A stretch of 64,000 bases of DNA from Hyphomicrobium_A sp963776675 (GTDB lineage Bacteria; Pseudomonadota; Alphaproteobacteria; Rhizobiales; Hyphomicrobiaceae): positions 14,175 to 78,174 of the forward strand of contig CAVZNR010000057.1 in NCBI GenBank assembly GCA_963776675.1. The letters are read 5' to 3'. Positions 20,210 through 29,173 of this stretch are shown one piece after another; position 1 is the stretch's first letter; the number at the start of each line of letters is the position of its first letter. A program made the position numbers and the translations under genes. The notes beneath the pieces were generated by a model that did not search any database, was not told where the DNA came from, and was given only the letters and a program-made list of their open reading frames with translations.

Positions 20210-21098
20210 ATGGAAATGCACCAGGTGCGCTACTTCCTCGCGGTATCGCGCACGCTCAATTTTACGCGCGCCGCCGAGGAGTGCCATGTGGCCCAGCCCT
20301 CGCTGACGCGCGCCATCAAACAGCTCGAGGAAGAGCTGGGCAACGAGCTGTTCCGGCGCGAGCGCAATCTCACGCATCTCACCGAGTTCGGTCAGCGCAT
20401 GCTGCCGCTGCTGCAGCAGTGCTACGACAGCGCCGCATCCGCCAAGGCGCTCGCCTCCTCGCTCAAGTCCGGCGACGTCGCGCCCTTATCGATCGCGCTA
20501 TCGAGCGCGGTCGATCTGGCTTTGATCGTCCCCAACCTCACCGAGCTGATGCGCGCCTTCAAAGGCCTGGAGCTGCGTTTTCTGCGCGGGACGCGCGAGC
20601 AGGTCATCGATTGGCTTAAGAAGGGGTGACGCGGAGCTCGCGGTGGCTGGACCCTTGGGGGAGACCTGGGATCGTCTCGACGCATGGCCGCTCTTCACCG
20701 AGCGCCTGAGTCTGGCCGTCAGCACGCAGCATCCCCTTTCCAAGCGCGACAGCATCGACGCTTCCGAGCTTGCCGACGAGCGCGTGCTCTTGCGCACGTA
20801 TTGCGAGGTCGTGGAGGAGTTCACGGAGTTCATGAAGAGCCATCAGCTCCACGCCGTCATCAGTCACAAGATCGTCTCCGACCCCGACCTCATCACCATG
20901 GTCGAGGCCAATCTCGGCATCGGCATGCTTCCGGAAAGTGCCGCCGTCCCCGATCGCGTGCGACTTATCGACATCGATGGGTTGGATTTGAAGCGCACCA
21001 TCTATCTTTACGGAGTCGCCGGGCGCCAGCGCTCACCGGCAGCAACCGCACTTGTCCGGCTGATGCGGGCGGACGATTGGTCCGCGCGCGCGGCATAG
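20210..21098 (+). pseudogene. LysR-family transcriptional regulator, single-base frameshift
   Basis: The N-terminal winged helix-turn-helix is intact (MHQVRYFLAVSRTLNFTRAA, then VAQPSLTRAIKQLEEELG, LFRRER). The effector-binding domain starts (PLSIALSSAVDLALIVP) but the frame stops at TGA 20627-20629 after LKKG. Removing one G from the GGGG run at 20623-20626 restores DAELAVAGPLGETWD and an open frame to 21098 with normal LysR C-terminal features (GIGMLPESA). The gene is thus one base from intact, and a homopolymer sequencing error is plausible. Start 20210 is the conserved one. It is the obvious candidate to bind the four ATAG-N7-CTAT sites. Confidence 0.85.
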
Positions 21099-21099
21099 C

Positions 21100-21798
21100 T
21101 TACGAGCCGCAGGACCTCAGCGCCGCGAGAATGTCCTCGACGTCCATACGCTTGCGGAAATCCGGATCGACGTAGCGGGCCACGATGCGACCGTCCCGCC
21201 CTACGACGAAGGTTGCCGGGATCGGCACGAACCAGGACGAGGAATTCTGGAATCTCGGCACATTAATTCCGTGCGCCAGGTAGAGCTTGCGAACGCGCTC
21301 TCCGAGCCACACGACGAGGCCGAGGCTCAAGGCGTAGCCGTGGTCGATATCGGAAAGGATGCGGAAGGCATTTCCCGTGCTGGCGGCCGCCTTCTTGGTG
21401 AACTCCTCGGTTTCCGGCATGATCGAGGTGACGTTCGCACCCTGGGCGGCGATCTCGCTGAGAGCCTCGCTGAGCGCGGCAAGCTCGATGGCGCAGTATT
21501 CACACCAATGGCCCCGGTTGAAGCTGATCACGGCCGGACCATCGGCGAGCAGGTCGCGCAGATCGAGCAGACGACCACTTTCGTCCGGCAACAGGAAGGA
21601 CGGCATGCGCTCGCCCACTTTCGGCGCCGATCTGCCAGCCTCGCCGGTTCGAATGCGCTGGACGAGATCGTCGTAGGCCTCGGCGAAGGGCAGGCCGAAC
21701 TTGCGCACCGCCCCAGAAAAGGCCTCCAGCCGCTCGTGCAGCGGCGCCTCCATTGCACAGATCTGCTTGAAAGCGTCTTCTAGGCTTTCCGCCTGCAT
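21100..21798 (-). CDS. Redoxin-domain (AhpC/TSA, PRX-like) protein A
   Basis: A 232-residue thioredoxin-fold protein. A helical N-terminal segment (HERLEAFSGAVRKFG) precedes the core FNRGHWCEYCAIELAALSEAL with a CxxC active site, and ends with PIPATFVVGRDGRIVARYVD, the cis-Pro region and last strands. It matches the peroxiredoxin-like AhpC/TSA family, probably a thiol peroxidase or reductase. It is one of three paralogs within 2.5 kb. Its stop is convergent with lysR, 1 bp apart. No ATAG-type operator lies directly upstream, so it may be read from the promoter of paralog B, 136 bp upstream. Confidence 0.85.
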   Translation of the reverse strand: MQAESLEDAFKQICAMEAPLHERLEAFSGAVRKFGLPFAEAYDDLVQRIRTGEAGRSAPKVGERMPSFLLPDESGRLLDLRDLLADGPAVISFNRGHWCEYCAIELAALSEALSEIAAQGANVTSIMPETEEFTKKAAASTGNAFRILSDIDHGYALSLGLVVWLGERVRKLYLAHGINVPRFQNSSSWFVPIPATFVVGRDGRIVARYVDPDFRKRMDVEDILAALRSCGS

Positions 21799-21934
21799 TC
21801 ACCGCGCCTGCATTCGCCGAGCACCCACTGCGCCCGTTCGAGCGCTGATTCGAGGGCGCCGACCCTCGTGCACAGACTAGCTTTTTGGTGCGGCTTGCCT
21901 AGCACCCATTCGCCGCGGCTATATCTGAACTTTG

Positions 21935-22693
21935 TTAGATAGCGCCGTCCAAGGCCGAGAGGATCTGGTCGAACTCCATGCGGCGGCGAAACTCCGGATC
22001 GACATGGCGCGCCAGCACGCGCCCGTCGCGTCCCACCACGAACGTCGCCGGCAGCGGCACGAACCAGCCGTCGTTACCCTGATACTCCGCCAGTCGGTAG
22101 CCGTGACCATGCATCAGCTCGGCGACGCGCTGACCGAGCCACATGGCAAGGCCGAGCGAGAGAGCATAGGCATTATCGATGTCGGTCAGGACGATGAAGT
22201 TGTTCAAGACCTGCTCGGGCAGGCGGCGCGCGAACTGCTGGCGGTCCGGGAGGATCGAAACGAGCTGGGCGCCGCGCGCGGCGATCTCCTCATGGTGGCT
22301 GGCAATGACCCCGAGCTCGATTTTGCAGAATGGGCACCAATGACCGCGGTTGAAGCTGATCACGGCGGGGCCGGGGGCTAAGACCTCCTCCAAACTGACG
22401 AGACGCCCCGTAACGGCGGGCAAAAGAAACGGCGGCATCGGGTCGCCGATATCGGGGGCCATGGCCCCGACCTCGCCGGCCTTGAGCCGGGCGACCAGAT
22501 CGTCATAGGCCTCCGCGAACGGGAAGTTCAGCTCGCGCAGCCGGTCGGCATAGGCGGTGAGCCGCTCGTTCAGCGGCGCGTCCATCCTGCAGATCTCGTC
22601 GAAGGCCTCCGCGAGCGTCGTAGCTCTTTTCAATTGGGCATACCTTGCTCTTGCGCGCCGCCGCGCGTCCTCGTTCCCCGGGCGGTCGGACAT
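21935..22693 (-). CDS. Redoxin-domain (AhpC/TSA, PRX-like) protein B
   Basis: A 252-residue paralog of the flanking redoxins. It has the same order of blocks: helical start (LNERLTAYADRLRELNFPFA), FNRGHWCPFCKIELGVIASH with CxxC WCPFC, DIDNAYALSLGLAMWLGQRV, and PLPATFVVGRDGRVLARHVD. An arginine-rich N-terminal extension (DARRRARARYAQL) is unique to this copy and does not look like a signal peptide, so it is probably cytoplasmic. ATG 22693 has AAGG directly upstream. Promoter d lies 59-98 bp before the start. Confidence 0.85.
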   Translation of the reverse strand: MSDRPGNEDARRRARARYAQLKRATTLAEAFDEICRMDAPLNERLTAYADRLRELNFPFAEAYDDLVARLKAGEVGAMAPDIGDPMPPFLLPAVTGRLVSLEEVLAPGPAVISFNRGHWCPFCKIELGVIASHHEEIAARGAQLVSILPDRQQFARRLPEQVLNNFIVLTDIDNAYALSLGLAMWLGQRVAELMHGHGYRLAEYQGNDGWFVPLPATFVVGRDGRVLARHVDPEFRRRMEFDQILSALDGAI

Positions 22694-22751
22694 CCTTGGC
22701 GTGGCCCGATTTCCACCCGGTGGCAGTTATGACCCATGCAGGTAAAGAGCC

Positions 22752-22791
22752 AAAATAGCATGTCCCTTCGGATTCCATAGCGAGCCGCTAT
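22752..22791 (-). promoter_or_regulatory. LysR-type operator/promoter d between the divergent redoxin genes
   Basis: ATAGCG-AGC-CGCTAT (22777-22791) is a perfect palindrome. On the minus strand TATTTT (22752-22757) begins exactly 19 bp after it, as in promoters a-c, pointing at redoxin B. Redoxin C starts 86 bp away on the other strand and may share the operator, although no TATTT box is seen in that direction. Confidence 0.7.
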
Positions 22792-22876
22792 CGCCCCCAA
22801 TACCTGCCCGGAGCTAGTGTGCTAAGTCTTGGCGAGCCAAAACGAACCCGCCGCGCGGGAGGCAGGGCTGCGAACG

Positions 22877-23584
22877 ATGCCGGAAAAGTCCTTGGCGGAA
22901 GTCCTCGACGAGGCCTTCGAGCAGTGTCGCAGCATGGATGCCTCGCTCAACGAGCGGCTGGGCGCCTTCGCCGACATCGTGCGCAAGACCGACAAGACGT
23001 TTGCCGAGGCCGTCGACCGCCTGGTGGCGCGGCTGCAGGAGAAAGACGCGGGCGCGGGGGCGCCGGCGCCGGGCGATCCGATGCCGGGGTTCATGCTCCC
23101 CGACGACGCAGGCCATCTCGTGAGCCTCGAGCAGCTGCTCGAGGACGGTCCCGTTGCGCTCGCCTTTCACCGTGGCCACTGGTGTCCCTACTGCCGCATC
23201 AACACCAACGCCCTCGTGGAGGTGCAGGAGAAGGCGCGCGCCGAGGGCGGCCAGATCGCCGCGATCCTTCCCGAGCGCCGGCAGTTCGCCGCCAAGCTGC
23301 GATCGCAGGCCAACGTGCCTTTCCCCATCCTGCTCGACATGGACAACGGCTACGCCATGTCCTTGAACCTCGCGATCTGGGTCGGCGAGGAGATGAAGGA
23401 GATGATCGCCGCCGCGGGCTGGAACATTCCCGCCTACCAGGGCAACGACACCTGGATGCTGCCGATCCCCGCGACCTTCGTCGTAGGCACCGATGGCCGC
23501 GTTGCCGCCCGCTTCGTCGATCCCGACTACCGCCGGCGCATGGCGGTCGAGGACATGCTCGACGCCCTCAAGAGCGCCGGCTAG
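22877..23584 (+). CDS. Redoxin-domain (AhpC/TSA, PRX-like) protein C
   Basis: A 235-residue third paralog, on the opposite strand to A and B. The active site is FHRGHWCPYCRINTNALVEV (CxxC WCPYC), then LDMDNGYAMSLNLAIWVGEE and PIPATFVVGTDGRVAARFVD. ATG 22877 is preferred because the protein then begins like paralog A (SLAEVLDEAFEQ); a TTG at 22829 would add 16 residues without a better ribosome binding site. It is divergent from redoxin B across promoter d, which suggests shared control. Confidence 0.85.
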   Translation: MPEKSLAEVLDEAFEQCRSMDASLNERLGAFADIVRKTDKTFAEAVDRLVARLQEKDAGAGAPAPGDPMPGFMLPDDAGHLVSLEQLLEDGPVALAFHRGHWCPYCRINTNALVEVQEKARAEGGQIAAILPERRQFAAKLRSQANVPFPILLDMDNGYAMSLNLAIWVGEEMKEMIAAAGWNIPAYQGNDTWMLPIPATFVVGTDGRVAARFVDPDYRRRMAVEDMLDALKSAG

Positions 23585-23706
23585 CAGACCGCCCATAGCC
23601 AAGTTCTATCGATCGGGAGTGCCTCGGCATTTCCGCGCTGACCGTTTGCCGCCAATCTCCGCGGCGAGCCCGCGCCATTGCGCGCGACCAGCCGGAGGAT
23701 TTGACC

Positions 23707-24196
23707 ATGCCACGCCTGCTTGCGCCTTTCGCCCTCGTCCTGTGCTTGGGCCTCTTCCTATCCGCCAACCTTGGTGCGGCCCGCGCCGACGTATCGCTGA
23801 CCGGCGACGGCATCGTGAAAGTGAAAAGCGCCTATGGGTTCGAAGAGACGATCAACCGCCTCAAGGCCGACATCGCCGACAAGGGCATCATGTTCTTCAT
23901 GGCGGTCGATCAGTCGAAGCTCGGCGCCGGTGCCGACATCAAGCTACCTGCCGTCGACGCTGCTGGTGTTCGGCAATCCGCCGCTCGGCGTCCAGTTCCT
24001 GACTGCCAACCCCAATGCCGGGCTCGACTGGCCCGTGCGCCTGCTCGTCACCCAGGATGACAAGGGGCAGGTCTGGGCCGTCTACACGGATTTCGACTGG
24101 ATCAAGCGCCGGCACGGGATCACCGACCGCGACGCCGCCTTCAAGATGGCGTCTGAGGTCATCGCCTCCATCACGTCGAGCGTGGCGGGCAAGTAG
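23707..24196 (+). pseudogene. Secreted DUF302-family protein, frameshifted
   Basis: Signal peptide at the start (LLAPFALVLCLGLFLSANLG, then AARAD). DUF302 sequence follows in two frames: KVKSAYGFEETINRLKADIA, GIMFFMAVDQSKLGAGADIK in the first, then YLPSTLLVFGNPPLG, LDWPVRLLVTQDDKGQVW and YTDFDWIKRRHG in the next. The break is at about 23944, where removing one C from AAGCTACC rejoins them. ATG 23707 has GGAGGA 7 bp upstream. Corrected length is about 162 residues, normal for the family. Function is unknown; DUF302 proteins often accompany redox or heavy-metal genes. Confidence 0.8.
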
Positions 24197-24337
24197 CGGC
24201 GATCCCGCACGCCGTACCGCTTGAGGGGCCCGTCCGCCAGACGTCCAACTCCGCACAATCACCTGTGGAGGCAATTGCATGCGGCGAATATATCTAGTAG
24301 GGAATGCGGGTCCGAGACGTTTGGGAAAAGGCAACGA

Positions 24338-25148
24338 ATGAATAATCGGCTTGCGCTGCTGTCACTCGCTCTCGTCGCCACGTCGTCTCTGCGCGCAAGC
24401 AGAGGAGCGCAAGGCTTGGCCGTGGCCAAGCGAGGTCTTTAACGCGCAAAAGCGCCCCGGCGTCGCGGGTGCGTTCGACTATTACCTGCTTGTGCTGTCG
24501 TGGAGCCCAACCCACTGCGTGACTGCATCACCGGGCAAAGACGACATGCAATGCGCGCGCCGCGACGGCAAGCGCTTCGGCTTCATCTTGCACGGGCTAT
24601 GGCCGCAGTACGAGAAAGGCTATCCCGACGGTTGCCGAACCGCGTGGCGTCCCTTCGTTCCCGAGCCGATCATCGCGAGTATGCGCGAGGTTATGCCGAG
24701 CCGCGGACTGGTGATCCACGAGTACCGCTCGCACGGGACCTGCTCCGGCCTCAGGCCCGGTTCCTACTTCACGCTCGCGCGCCAGTTCTACAACCGCATT
24801 AGAATTCCCAAGCGATACGAGAACCCGATCGACATGCAGTTCGTGCAGCCGCGCGAAGTGCTCGCAGACTTTCTCAGCGCCAATCCGAGCCTCAAGCCCG
24901 ACATGATCACCGTGATGTGCGGCGGCCCCGGGAACTGGTTGAAGGAGGTGCGCATCTGCATGACGCGGGACGGCCGTTTCCGCAGGTGCAGCGCCAGCGC
25001 CTTGCCGCGTAATACGTGCCGCGCCGGCAAAATGAACGTGCCACCCGTGCGCTCGACCTGGCGCCCGGGTCACGGCCCCGTTCTTGGCGGCCCCGATGCC
25101 GTGGCGCCGCTAGCCCGTCCGCCCATCATCGAAAGCCCCCGCTTCTAG
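24338..25148 (+). CDS. Ribonuclease T2, secreted (signal peptide frameshifted)
   Basis: An endoribonuclease acting outside the cytoplasm. Both catalytic segments are present: CAS1 in FILHGLWPQYEKGYPDGC and CAS2 in IHEYRSHGTCSGL, each with its His, plus YYLLVLSWSPTHC and DMITVMCGG. The signal peptide starts at ATG 24338 (NNRLALLSLALVATSS) but its frame leaves the main one near 24386-24390. Removing one base joins it to CAQAEERKAWPW with a sensible cleavage site. Without correction the only start in the main frame is 24351, which lacks a signal peptide. Probably a sequencing indel. Confidence 0.85.
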
Positions 25149-25291
25149 CCATTGGGATGCTGGAGCAACTGTGGATGACTGTGGACAACGAGCAACGTTT
25201 CCGCACGTCTCGCCCTCAGTCAGCTTAAATCGGCGGCTTACCAACCGCAGGATTCGTAAGGTGATTCGAGCCGAAAGCGGGGGTCGGCGAG

Positions 25292-25744
25292 ATGCGAGCG
25301 GCACGCATAGTCTCTACGCAATCCGGGCTTGGCATCGGGCGCACGCCGGCCGCGCCGATCGAACACGACCGCCGTTCTTCCAAAACGACCGGGCGGCTGC
25401 GCGCCGCGCTGCTCTGGGGCGGGCTCGGCTTCATCGCCGGCGCCGTCTTCTGGCATCTCGTCGGCTTCTGGTCGTTCATCGCCGAGGTCGTCCTGGACCG
25501 CGCCCCGGCCGCGCAGGCTTCCGTGGTGGCACCGCCGAGCACTGCTTCCGTCCCGACCGTCGTGCTTGTCGAGGCCGACCGCTGCACGACGTTGGCGCTC
25601 GACCGGCGTTCCAACCTCACCCTGGCCGTCCCCTGCGCCAACGACGGGTCGCAATTGCGGCTATTGCCGGACACCGCCACGCGCACGGATCTGACGGCCT
25701 TGACGGCGCCGCGCCTGCAGGCTGCCGGCTATCGTCCCGACTGA
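25292..25744 (+). CDS. Hypothetical single-pass membrane protein
   Basis: A 150-residue protein with one strong transmembrane helix (LLWGGLGFIAGAVFWHLVGF, about residues 40-60). The C-terminal soluble part contains two cysteines (EADRCTTLALDRR and AVPCANDGSQL) that could pair in the periplasm. The N-terminal 35 residues are basic and polar. I do not recognise a family. It is convergent with the next gene, ending 35 bp from that gene's stop. Codon use matches its neighbours. Confidence 0.55.
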   Translation: MRAARIVSTQSGLGIGRTPAAPIEHDRRSSKTTGRLRAALLWGGLGFIAGAVFWHLVGFWSFIAEVVLDRAPAAQASVVAPPSTASVPTVVLVEADRCTTLALDRRSNLTLAVPCANDGSQLRLLPDTATRTDLTALTAPRLQAAGYRPD

Positions 25745-25778
25745 CTCTCGTTCCAGATCTCGCGACCGGAATTCGCGC

Positions 25779-26531
25779 CTAGGCAATCTTGCGCACGCGC
25801 TCCGACCGCCAGCCGGCCGGCGCGATGGCGATCGAGCCCAACCCAACCTCGGCGGAAACCGTGTGCAGCGTCGTTGGGTCCTGGCTCCAAAGTTGCGCAA
25901 GCCGCATGACGTGGTCCTCGGTCGGATGCAAGATCATCTCGCCGCCGGCGTCGCCCTTGCGCCCCTGCACGCCACGCAGCTCGAACAGCTTCAGCCCCAA
26001 GCCGCGCTCCTCCTTGCTCGTGCGCCCCTTGTTCCACACGATGCCTTCGTCCGTGACGGCAAAGGCGCGCACCAGCCTCCCGTCGCGCACGCGCGCCCAG
26101 GCGTAAAAGTCGATGGGCGGGTAGCTGAAGAAGTACTGCACCTCGGCAAAGCGTCCTCCCAGATCGACGAGCAGGGGCGTGCACTTGTCGATGAACCCGC
26201 GTCCCACGGGATGCGGCAACGGCAGGCCCACGACGAAGATCCAGCCGCGCAGCGGCGGCGAGACGAACACGTGCGTGGCGCTGATGCGGTTGTCGTAGAT
26301 CGCGCCGATGCCGGAGTTCCAGTTGCATTCCGTGGGCTCAATGAGCCCCAGCGCGTCGATCACCTCTTGCGGGTCCTTGCTGCGAATGGCGAGCCACGCC
26401 ATGGAGCAGCCGAACGCGCAGGGGCGATCGGGAACGACGTCGAGCAAGACCGCGCCTTGACGCGTCTCGCGCGCCAGCCAGTAGGCCGCCACGACGGTCA
26501 AAGCGATCATGCCGGCAATAACGAGGGTCAC
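25779..26531 (-). CDS. Hypothetical membrane-anchored protein
   Basis: About 250 residues from a GTG at 26531, beginning with a transmembrane helix (TLVIAGMIALTVVAAYWLA). The rest is soluble and aromatic-rich: CAFGCSMAWLAIRSKDPQEV, ECNWNSGIGAIYDNRISATH, GWIFVVGLPLP, YFFSYPPIDFYAWARVRDGR and ILHPTEDHVMRLAQLWSQDP. No known domain is recognised. The start is uncertain: the frame is open to 26768, but the sequence before the helix looks non-coding, and no clear ribosome binding site precedes the GTG. Confidence 0.6.
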   Translation of the reverse strand: MTLVIAGMIALTVVAAYWLARETRQGAVLLDVVPDRPCAFGCSMAWLAIRSKDPQEVIDALGLIEPTECNWNSGIGAIYDNRISATHVFVSPPLRGWIFVVGLPLPHPVGRGFIDKCTPLLVDLGGRFAEVQYFFSYPPIDFYAWARVRDGRLVRAFAVTDEGIVWNKGRTSKEERGLGLKLFELRGVQGRKGDAGGEMILHPTEDHVMRLAQLWSQDPTTLHTVSAEVGLGSIAIAPAGWRSERVRKIA

Positions 26532-26987
26532 GACGGGTGGTCCCGGGATGCGAGCGCATTTATCGGGCGGATTGCCGCGATCCGACAAGGGAGCGAGCGC
26601 GAGACCCTGGGGAAAAGGAAGAGTTATCCTAAGGCACGCGGGGTGCCGCAAAGAGCCTGAGGCTTTTGAGGAAACGAGGCCAGCTCGCGTCACCGCCGGT
26701 AGCGGGGTAGTCCGACGGACGCCGCAAAGCTGGCCTCTGGCCTCGCGGAACGCGCCACTTGAGGGCATCTGACGCGCTCTGCGGCTTGGTCTCTCGGCTG
26801 CGCCGCTGCGGAAGAGAAGCGGTATTGCCGAGTGGCCAATGGCTTATTTCCGCACGCGTACGGATAGCCGAGGTCTATGACACGCCTATGTCGGGAGCAG
26901 ATGCCTGGCCGCACGCAGAAGCGGGCGCGCGAATTATCGCGCGCCCTGAGTGCTTTGGCCTGACTTTGCGGCTGGAGGCCCGCGACC
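26532..26987. other. Intergenic region with a porin-1 terminator hairpin
   Basis: 456 bp. Apart from the hairpin at 26923-26946 and a possible extended N-terminus of the neighbouring gene, nothing codes convincingly. A partly palindromic stretch near 26820-26857 recalls the LysR sites but lacks the ATAG/CTAT core. Confidence 0.45.
26923..26946 (-). terminator. Hairpin after porin 1
   Basis: GGGCGCGCGA-ATTA-TCGCGCGCCC forms a perfect 10-bp stem with a 4-nt loop, 42 bp beyond the porin 1 stop. There is no long T tract. Confidence 0.55.
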
Positions 26988-27839
26988 TTACGGGACCGCG
27001 ACCTTGGCGGTGAACACGAACCGCTCGTCGCAGAAGTTGGCGCTGGCGCAGATATTGGCGGCATCGCCGCCGATGTTCGTGTCCCAATACCGGAAGTCGA
27101 ACGAGATGTTGTCGACGCCGAGCAACAATCCCGCGTTCCAGTAGTAGTACTCGTCGTCGTTGCCGTTGACGTTGACGAAATAGCCGTCGTTGGCGTCGCC
27201 CTTCTGCCAGCCGATGAGGCCATTCAAGGTGGGCGTGAAGATGTGAACCTTGGGAAGCGTCCAGGCAGCAAAGGTCTCAATCGTCCAAACCGAACCGGTC
27301 TCGGCGAAATAGTCCGGGGACCAGAATACCGTCGTCCCCGTGGTCAGGCTCGGATGCAGCACCGACCAGCTGTAGCCAGCCTTGAGCTCCACGTAGTCGA
27401 GATTGCCGGCAAAGTCGTTGGCGCCTGGATAGGTGTAGTAGATCGCGCCGAAGTCGAGGTTCATCAGCCCAAGCGGCGAATTCCACGTCGGTCTGATGCC
27501 GCCGTACCAGTCGATCTCGACCTGCGCCTCCGTGCCCGAAACCGCGGGATCATCGCCGAAGTCCAGGCCCGAGGCCCAGGTTCCCAGATACAGGATGCCG
27601 TAGCTGATATCGGCACCGCCTTGGATCGTCGGATCGTTGTCGGTCTGCGAAATGCCGCGGAACACGTAGTCCGAGGTCCCCGCGAGGTTGAACGAGTAGG
27701 TGAACTTGCGTCCCTCGTCGACCGGCGGCGGCGGGGCGCTGTATTCCTCGTAGCCGTCGGCGACGGCCGGGATGGCAAGCGCCAGGACTGCGAAGCTGAC
27801 AGCGCCAGATATCGTGACGAGCTTGCGGCACGCGTTCAT
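26988..27839 (-). CDS. TorF-family putative porin 1
   Basis: A 283-residue outer-membrane beta-barrel with signal peptide (VTISGAVSFAVLALAIPAVA, then DGYEEYSAP). Family blocks: FTYSFNLAGTSDYVFRGISQ, NDPTIQGGADISYG, YLGTWASGLDFGDD, VEIDWYGGIRPTWN, FGAIYYTYPGAND, YVELKAGYSW, GTTVFWSPDY, YYYWNAGLLLGVDNISFDFR and the end strand ERFVFTAKVAVP. ATG 27839 has GAGGGGAT upstream. It is the most downstream-lying of four tandem copies and its frame is intact. The cargo is unknown. Confidence 0.88.
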   Translation of the reverse strand: MNACRKLVTISGAVSFAVLALAIPAVADGYEEYSAPPPPVDEGRKFTYSFNLAGTSDYVFRGISQTDNDPTIQGGADISYGILYLGTWASGLDFGDDPAVSGTEAQVEIDWYGGIRPTWNSPLGLMNLDFGAIYYTYPGANDFAGNLDYVELKAGYSWSVLHPSLTTGTTVFWSPDYFAETGSVWTIETFAAWTLPKVHIFTPTLNGLIGWQKGDANDGYFVNVNGNDDEYYYWNAGLLLGVDNISFDFRYWDTNIGGDAANICASANFCDERFVFTAKVAVP

Positions 27840-28038
27840 AGGAAACGATCCCCTCGTTTCGGCAAGAACGCGCCACACATGTTGGAGCCGTAGAGTCGGC
27901 TTTGATCCAAAAGGCCTGAGAACGTGCTCCGCCACAAGAGGCATTCGATTTGGAAGCGCACGTGCAGGCGTACGTGTTGCAGGACGGCCACGCCGCCTGT
28001 GAATCATTCGTTACGGGATTGTAAATGCCAAACGAATA

Positions 28039-28059
28039 GGGCCGGAAAATTTCCGGCCC
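28039..28059 (-). terminator. Hairpin after porin 2
   Basis: GGGCCGGAAA-A-TTTCCGGCCC is a perfect inverted repeat 33 bp beyond the porin 2 stop, equivalent to the hairpins after porins 1, 3 and 4. Confidence 0.55.
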
Positions 28060-28091
28060 CCAGTCGTCCACAGTCATCGAGATCGAGTTGC

Positions 28092-28869
28092 TTAGGGCAC
28101 CGCAACGGTGGCGCTGAACACGAAGCGCTCGTCGCAGAGATCTTGTTGCCGCACAGTCCGGCGCCCGCTTTGAGATCGCTATCCCAGTAGCGGAAGTCGA
28201 ACGACAGGTTCTCGACGCCGAGCGTCAGACCCGCATTCCAGTAGTAGTATTCGTCATCGCCGCCGCGATTAAACCTTCCGACGACTGCGCCCTTCTCCCA
28301 GCCCAGCAGGCCGCTGATCGTCGGATCGAAGACGCCGATCTTCGGCAGCGAATAGCTCGCGACGCTTTCCGTCGTCCACACCTCGCCAACCTCGCCGCCG
28401 TACTCCGGCGAGTAGAACACCGTGGTGCCCGTGGTCAGGTTCTTGATGAACAGCGAGGGAAGCGTGTAGCCGGCCTTGAACTCGACGTAGTCGGCCTCGC
28501 CGACGCCGGATCGTTGTAGCCCGGGTAGGTGTAGTAGATGACGCCGAAGATCGAAATCGACCGTCCCGAAGCGGCGAGTTCCAGGACGGCTTGATGCCGC
28601 CGTACCAGTCGACCTCGAGCTCCCCGTCGGGCGCGAGGTCGATGCCCGGAGGCCCACCCACCGGCGTAGAACATGCCGTAGGAGATGCCGATCGAGCCCT
28701 GAATGGTCGGATCGTTGTCGGTCTGCGAGATGCCGCGGAAGACGTAGTCCGAGGTGCCCGTGAGGCTGGCGGACCAGGAGAACTCTTCGGCCGTCGCCGC
28801 ACCAGAGAAGGCAAGCAGCGCCAGGCTGGCGGACCCTACGAGTGCCGTTACGCTACGAGATACGCGCAT
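28092..28869 (-). pseudogene. TorF-family putative porin 2, multiply frameshifted
   Basis: Signal peptide from ATG 28869 (SRSVTALVGSASLALLAFSG), then the family blocks appear in changing frames: TGTSDYVFRGISQTDNDPTI; LAPDGELEVDWYGGIKPSWN; GTVDFD; FGVIYYTYPGYND; GVGEADYVEFKAGYTLPSLF through YYYWNAGLTLGVENLSFDFR; and CDERFVFSATVAVP to the TAA at 28092. At least five single-base shifts are needed (near 28645, 28573, 28555, 28508 and 28140). The protein-level conservation between breaks is as good as in the intact copies, which argues for read errors or very recent decay. Confidence 0.8.
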
Positions 28870-29116
28870 GATGAAACTCACCCCCAACACGACTACGCCA
28901 CCGACGTAAGCCGGCACACAGCTACCGGCTGCCAGGGGCCAAACCGGGCACCCAAGCCTTCAAGTTGTAGAGAGCCCGCAAACGGCCCTCAGCTCAAGGA
29001 GAAATGGCGCAGTTAGGCGTCTCCTCGGCACCCATGTCACTTTGGTGCAACGCTCGGCCTCGGCGAGCACCGCTTCCCAACTCGCCTATCCCTCAGACAC
29101 GGCGCCACAAACGAAT

Positions 29117-29139
29117 CGGGGCCGAATAATTCGGCCCCG
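29117..29139 (-). terminator. Hairpin after porin 3
   Basis: CGGGGCCGAA-TAA-TTCGGCCCCG is a perfect stem, 35 bp beyond the porin 3 stop. Confidence 0.55.
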
Positions 29140-29173
29140 ACCGCTACGCGTCGTCCAGCTGAGAAAGACGGAC

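Noticed and set aside
21909..21945. GCTATATCT...AGATAGC inverted repeat as a regulatory site for redoxin A
   Set aside because: Its spacing is wrong for the regulon motif and it overlaps the stop of redoxin B. It is more likely a weak hairpin.
26820..26857. A fifth LysR-type site (GCGGTATTGCCGAGTGG and GGCTTATTTCCGC)
   Set aside because: It shares short words with promoter c but lacks the ATAG-N7-CTAT core and the 19-bp spacing.
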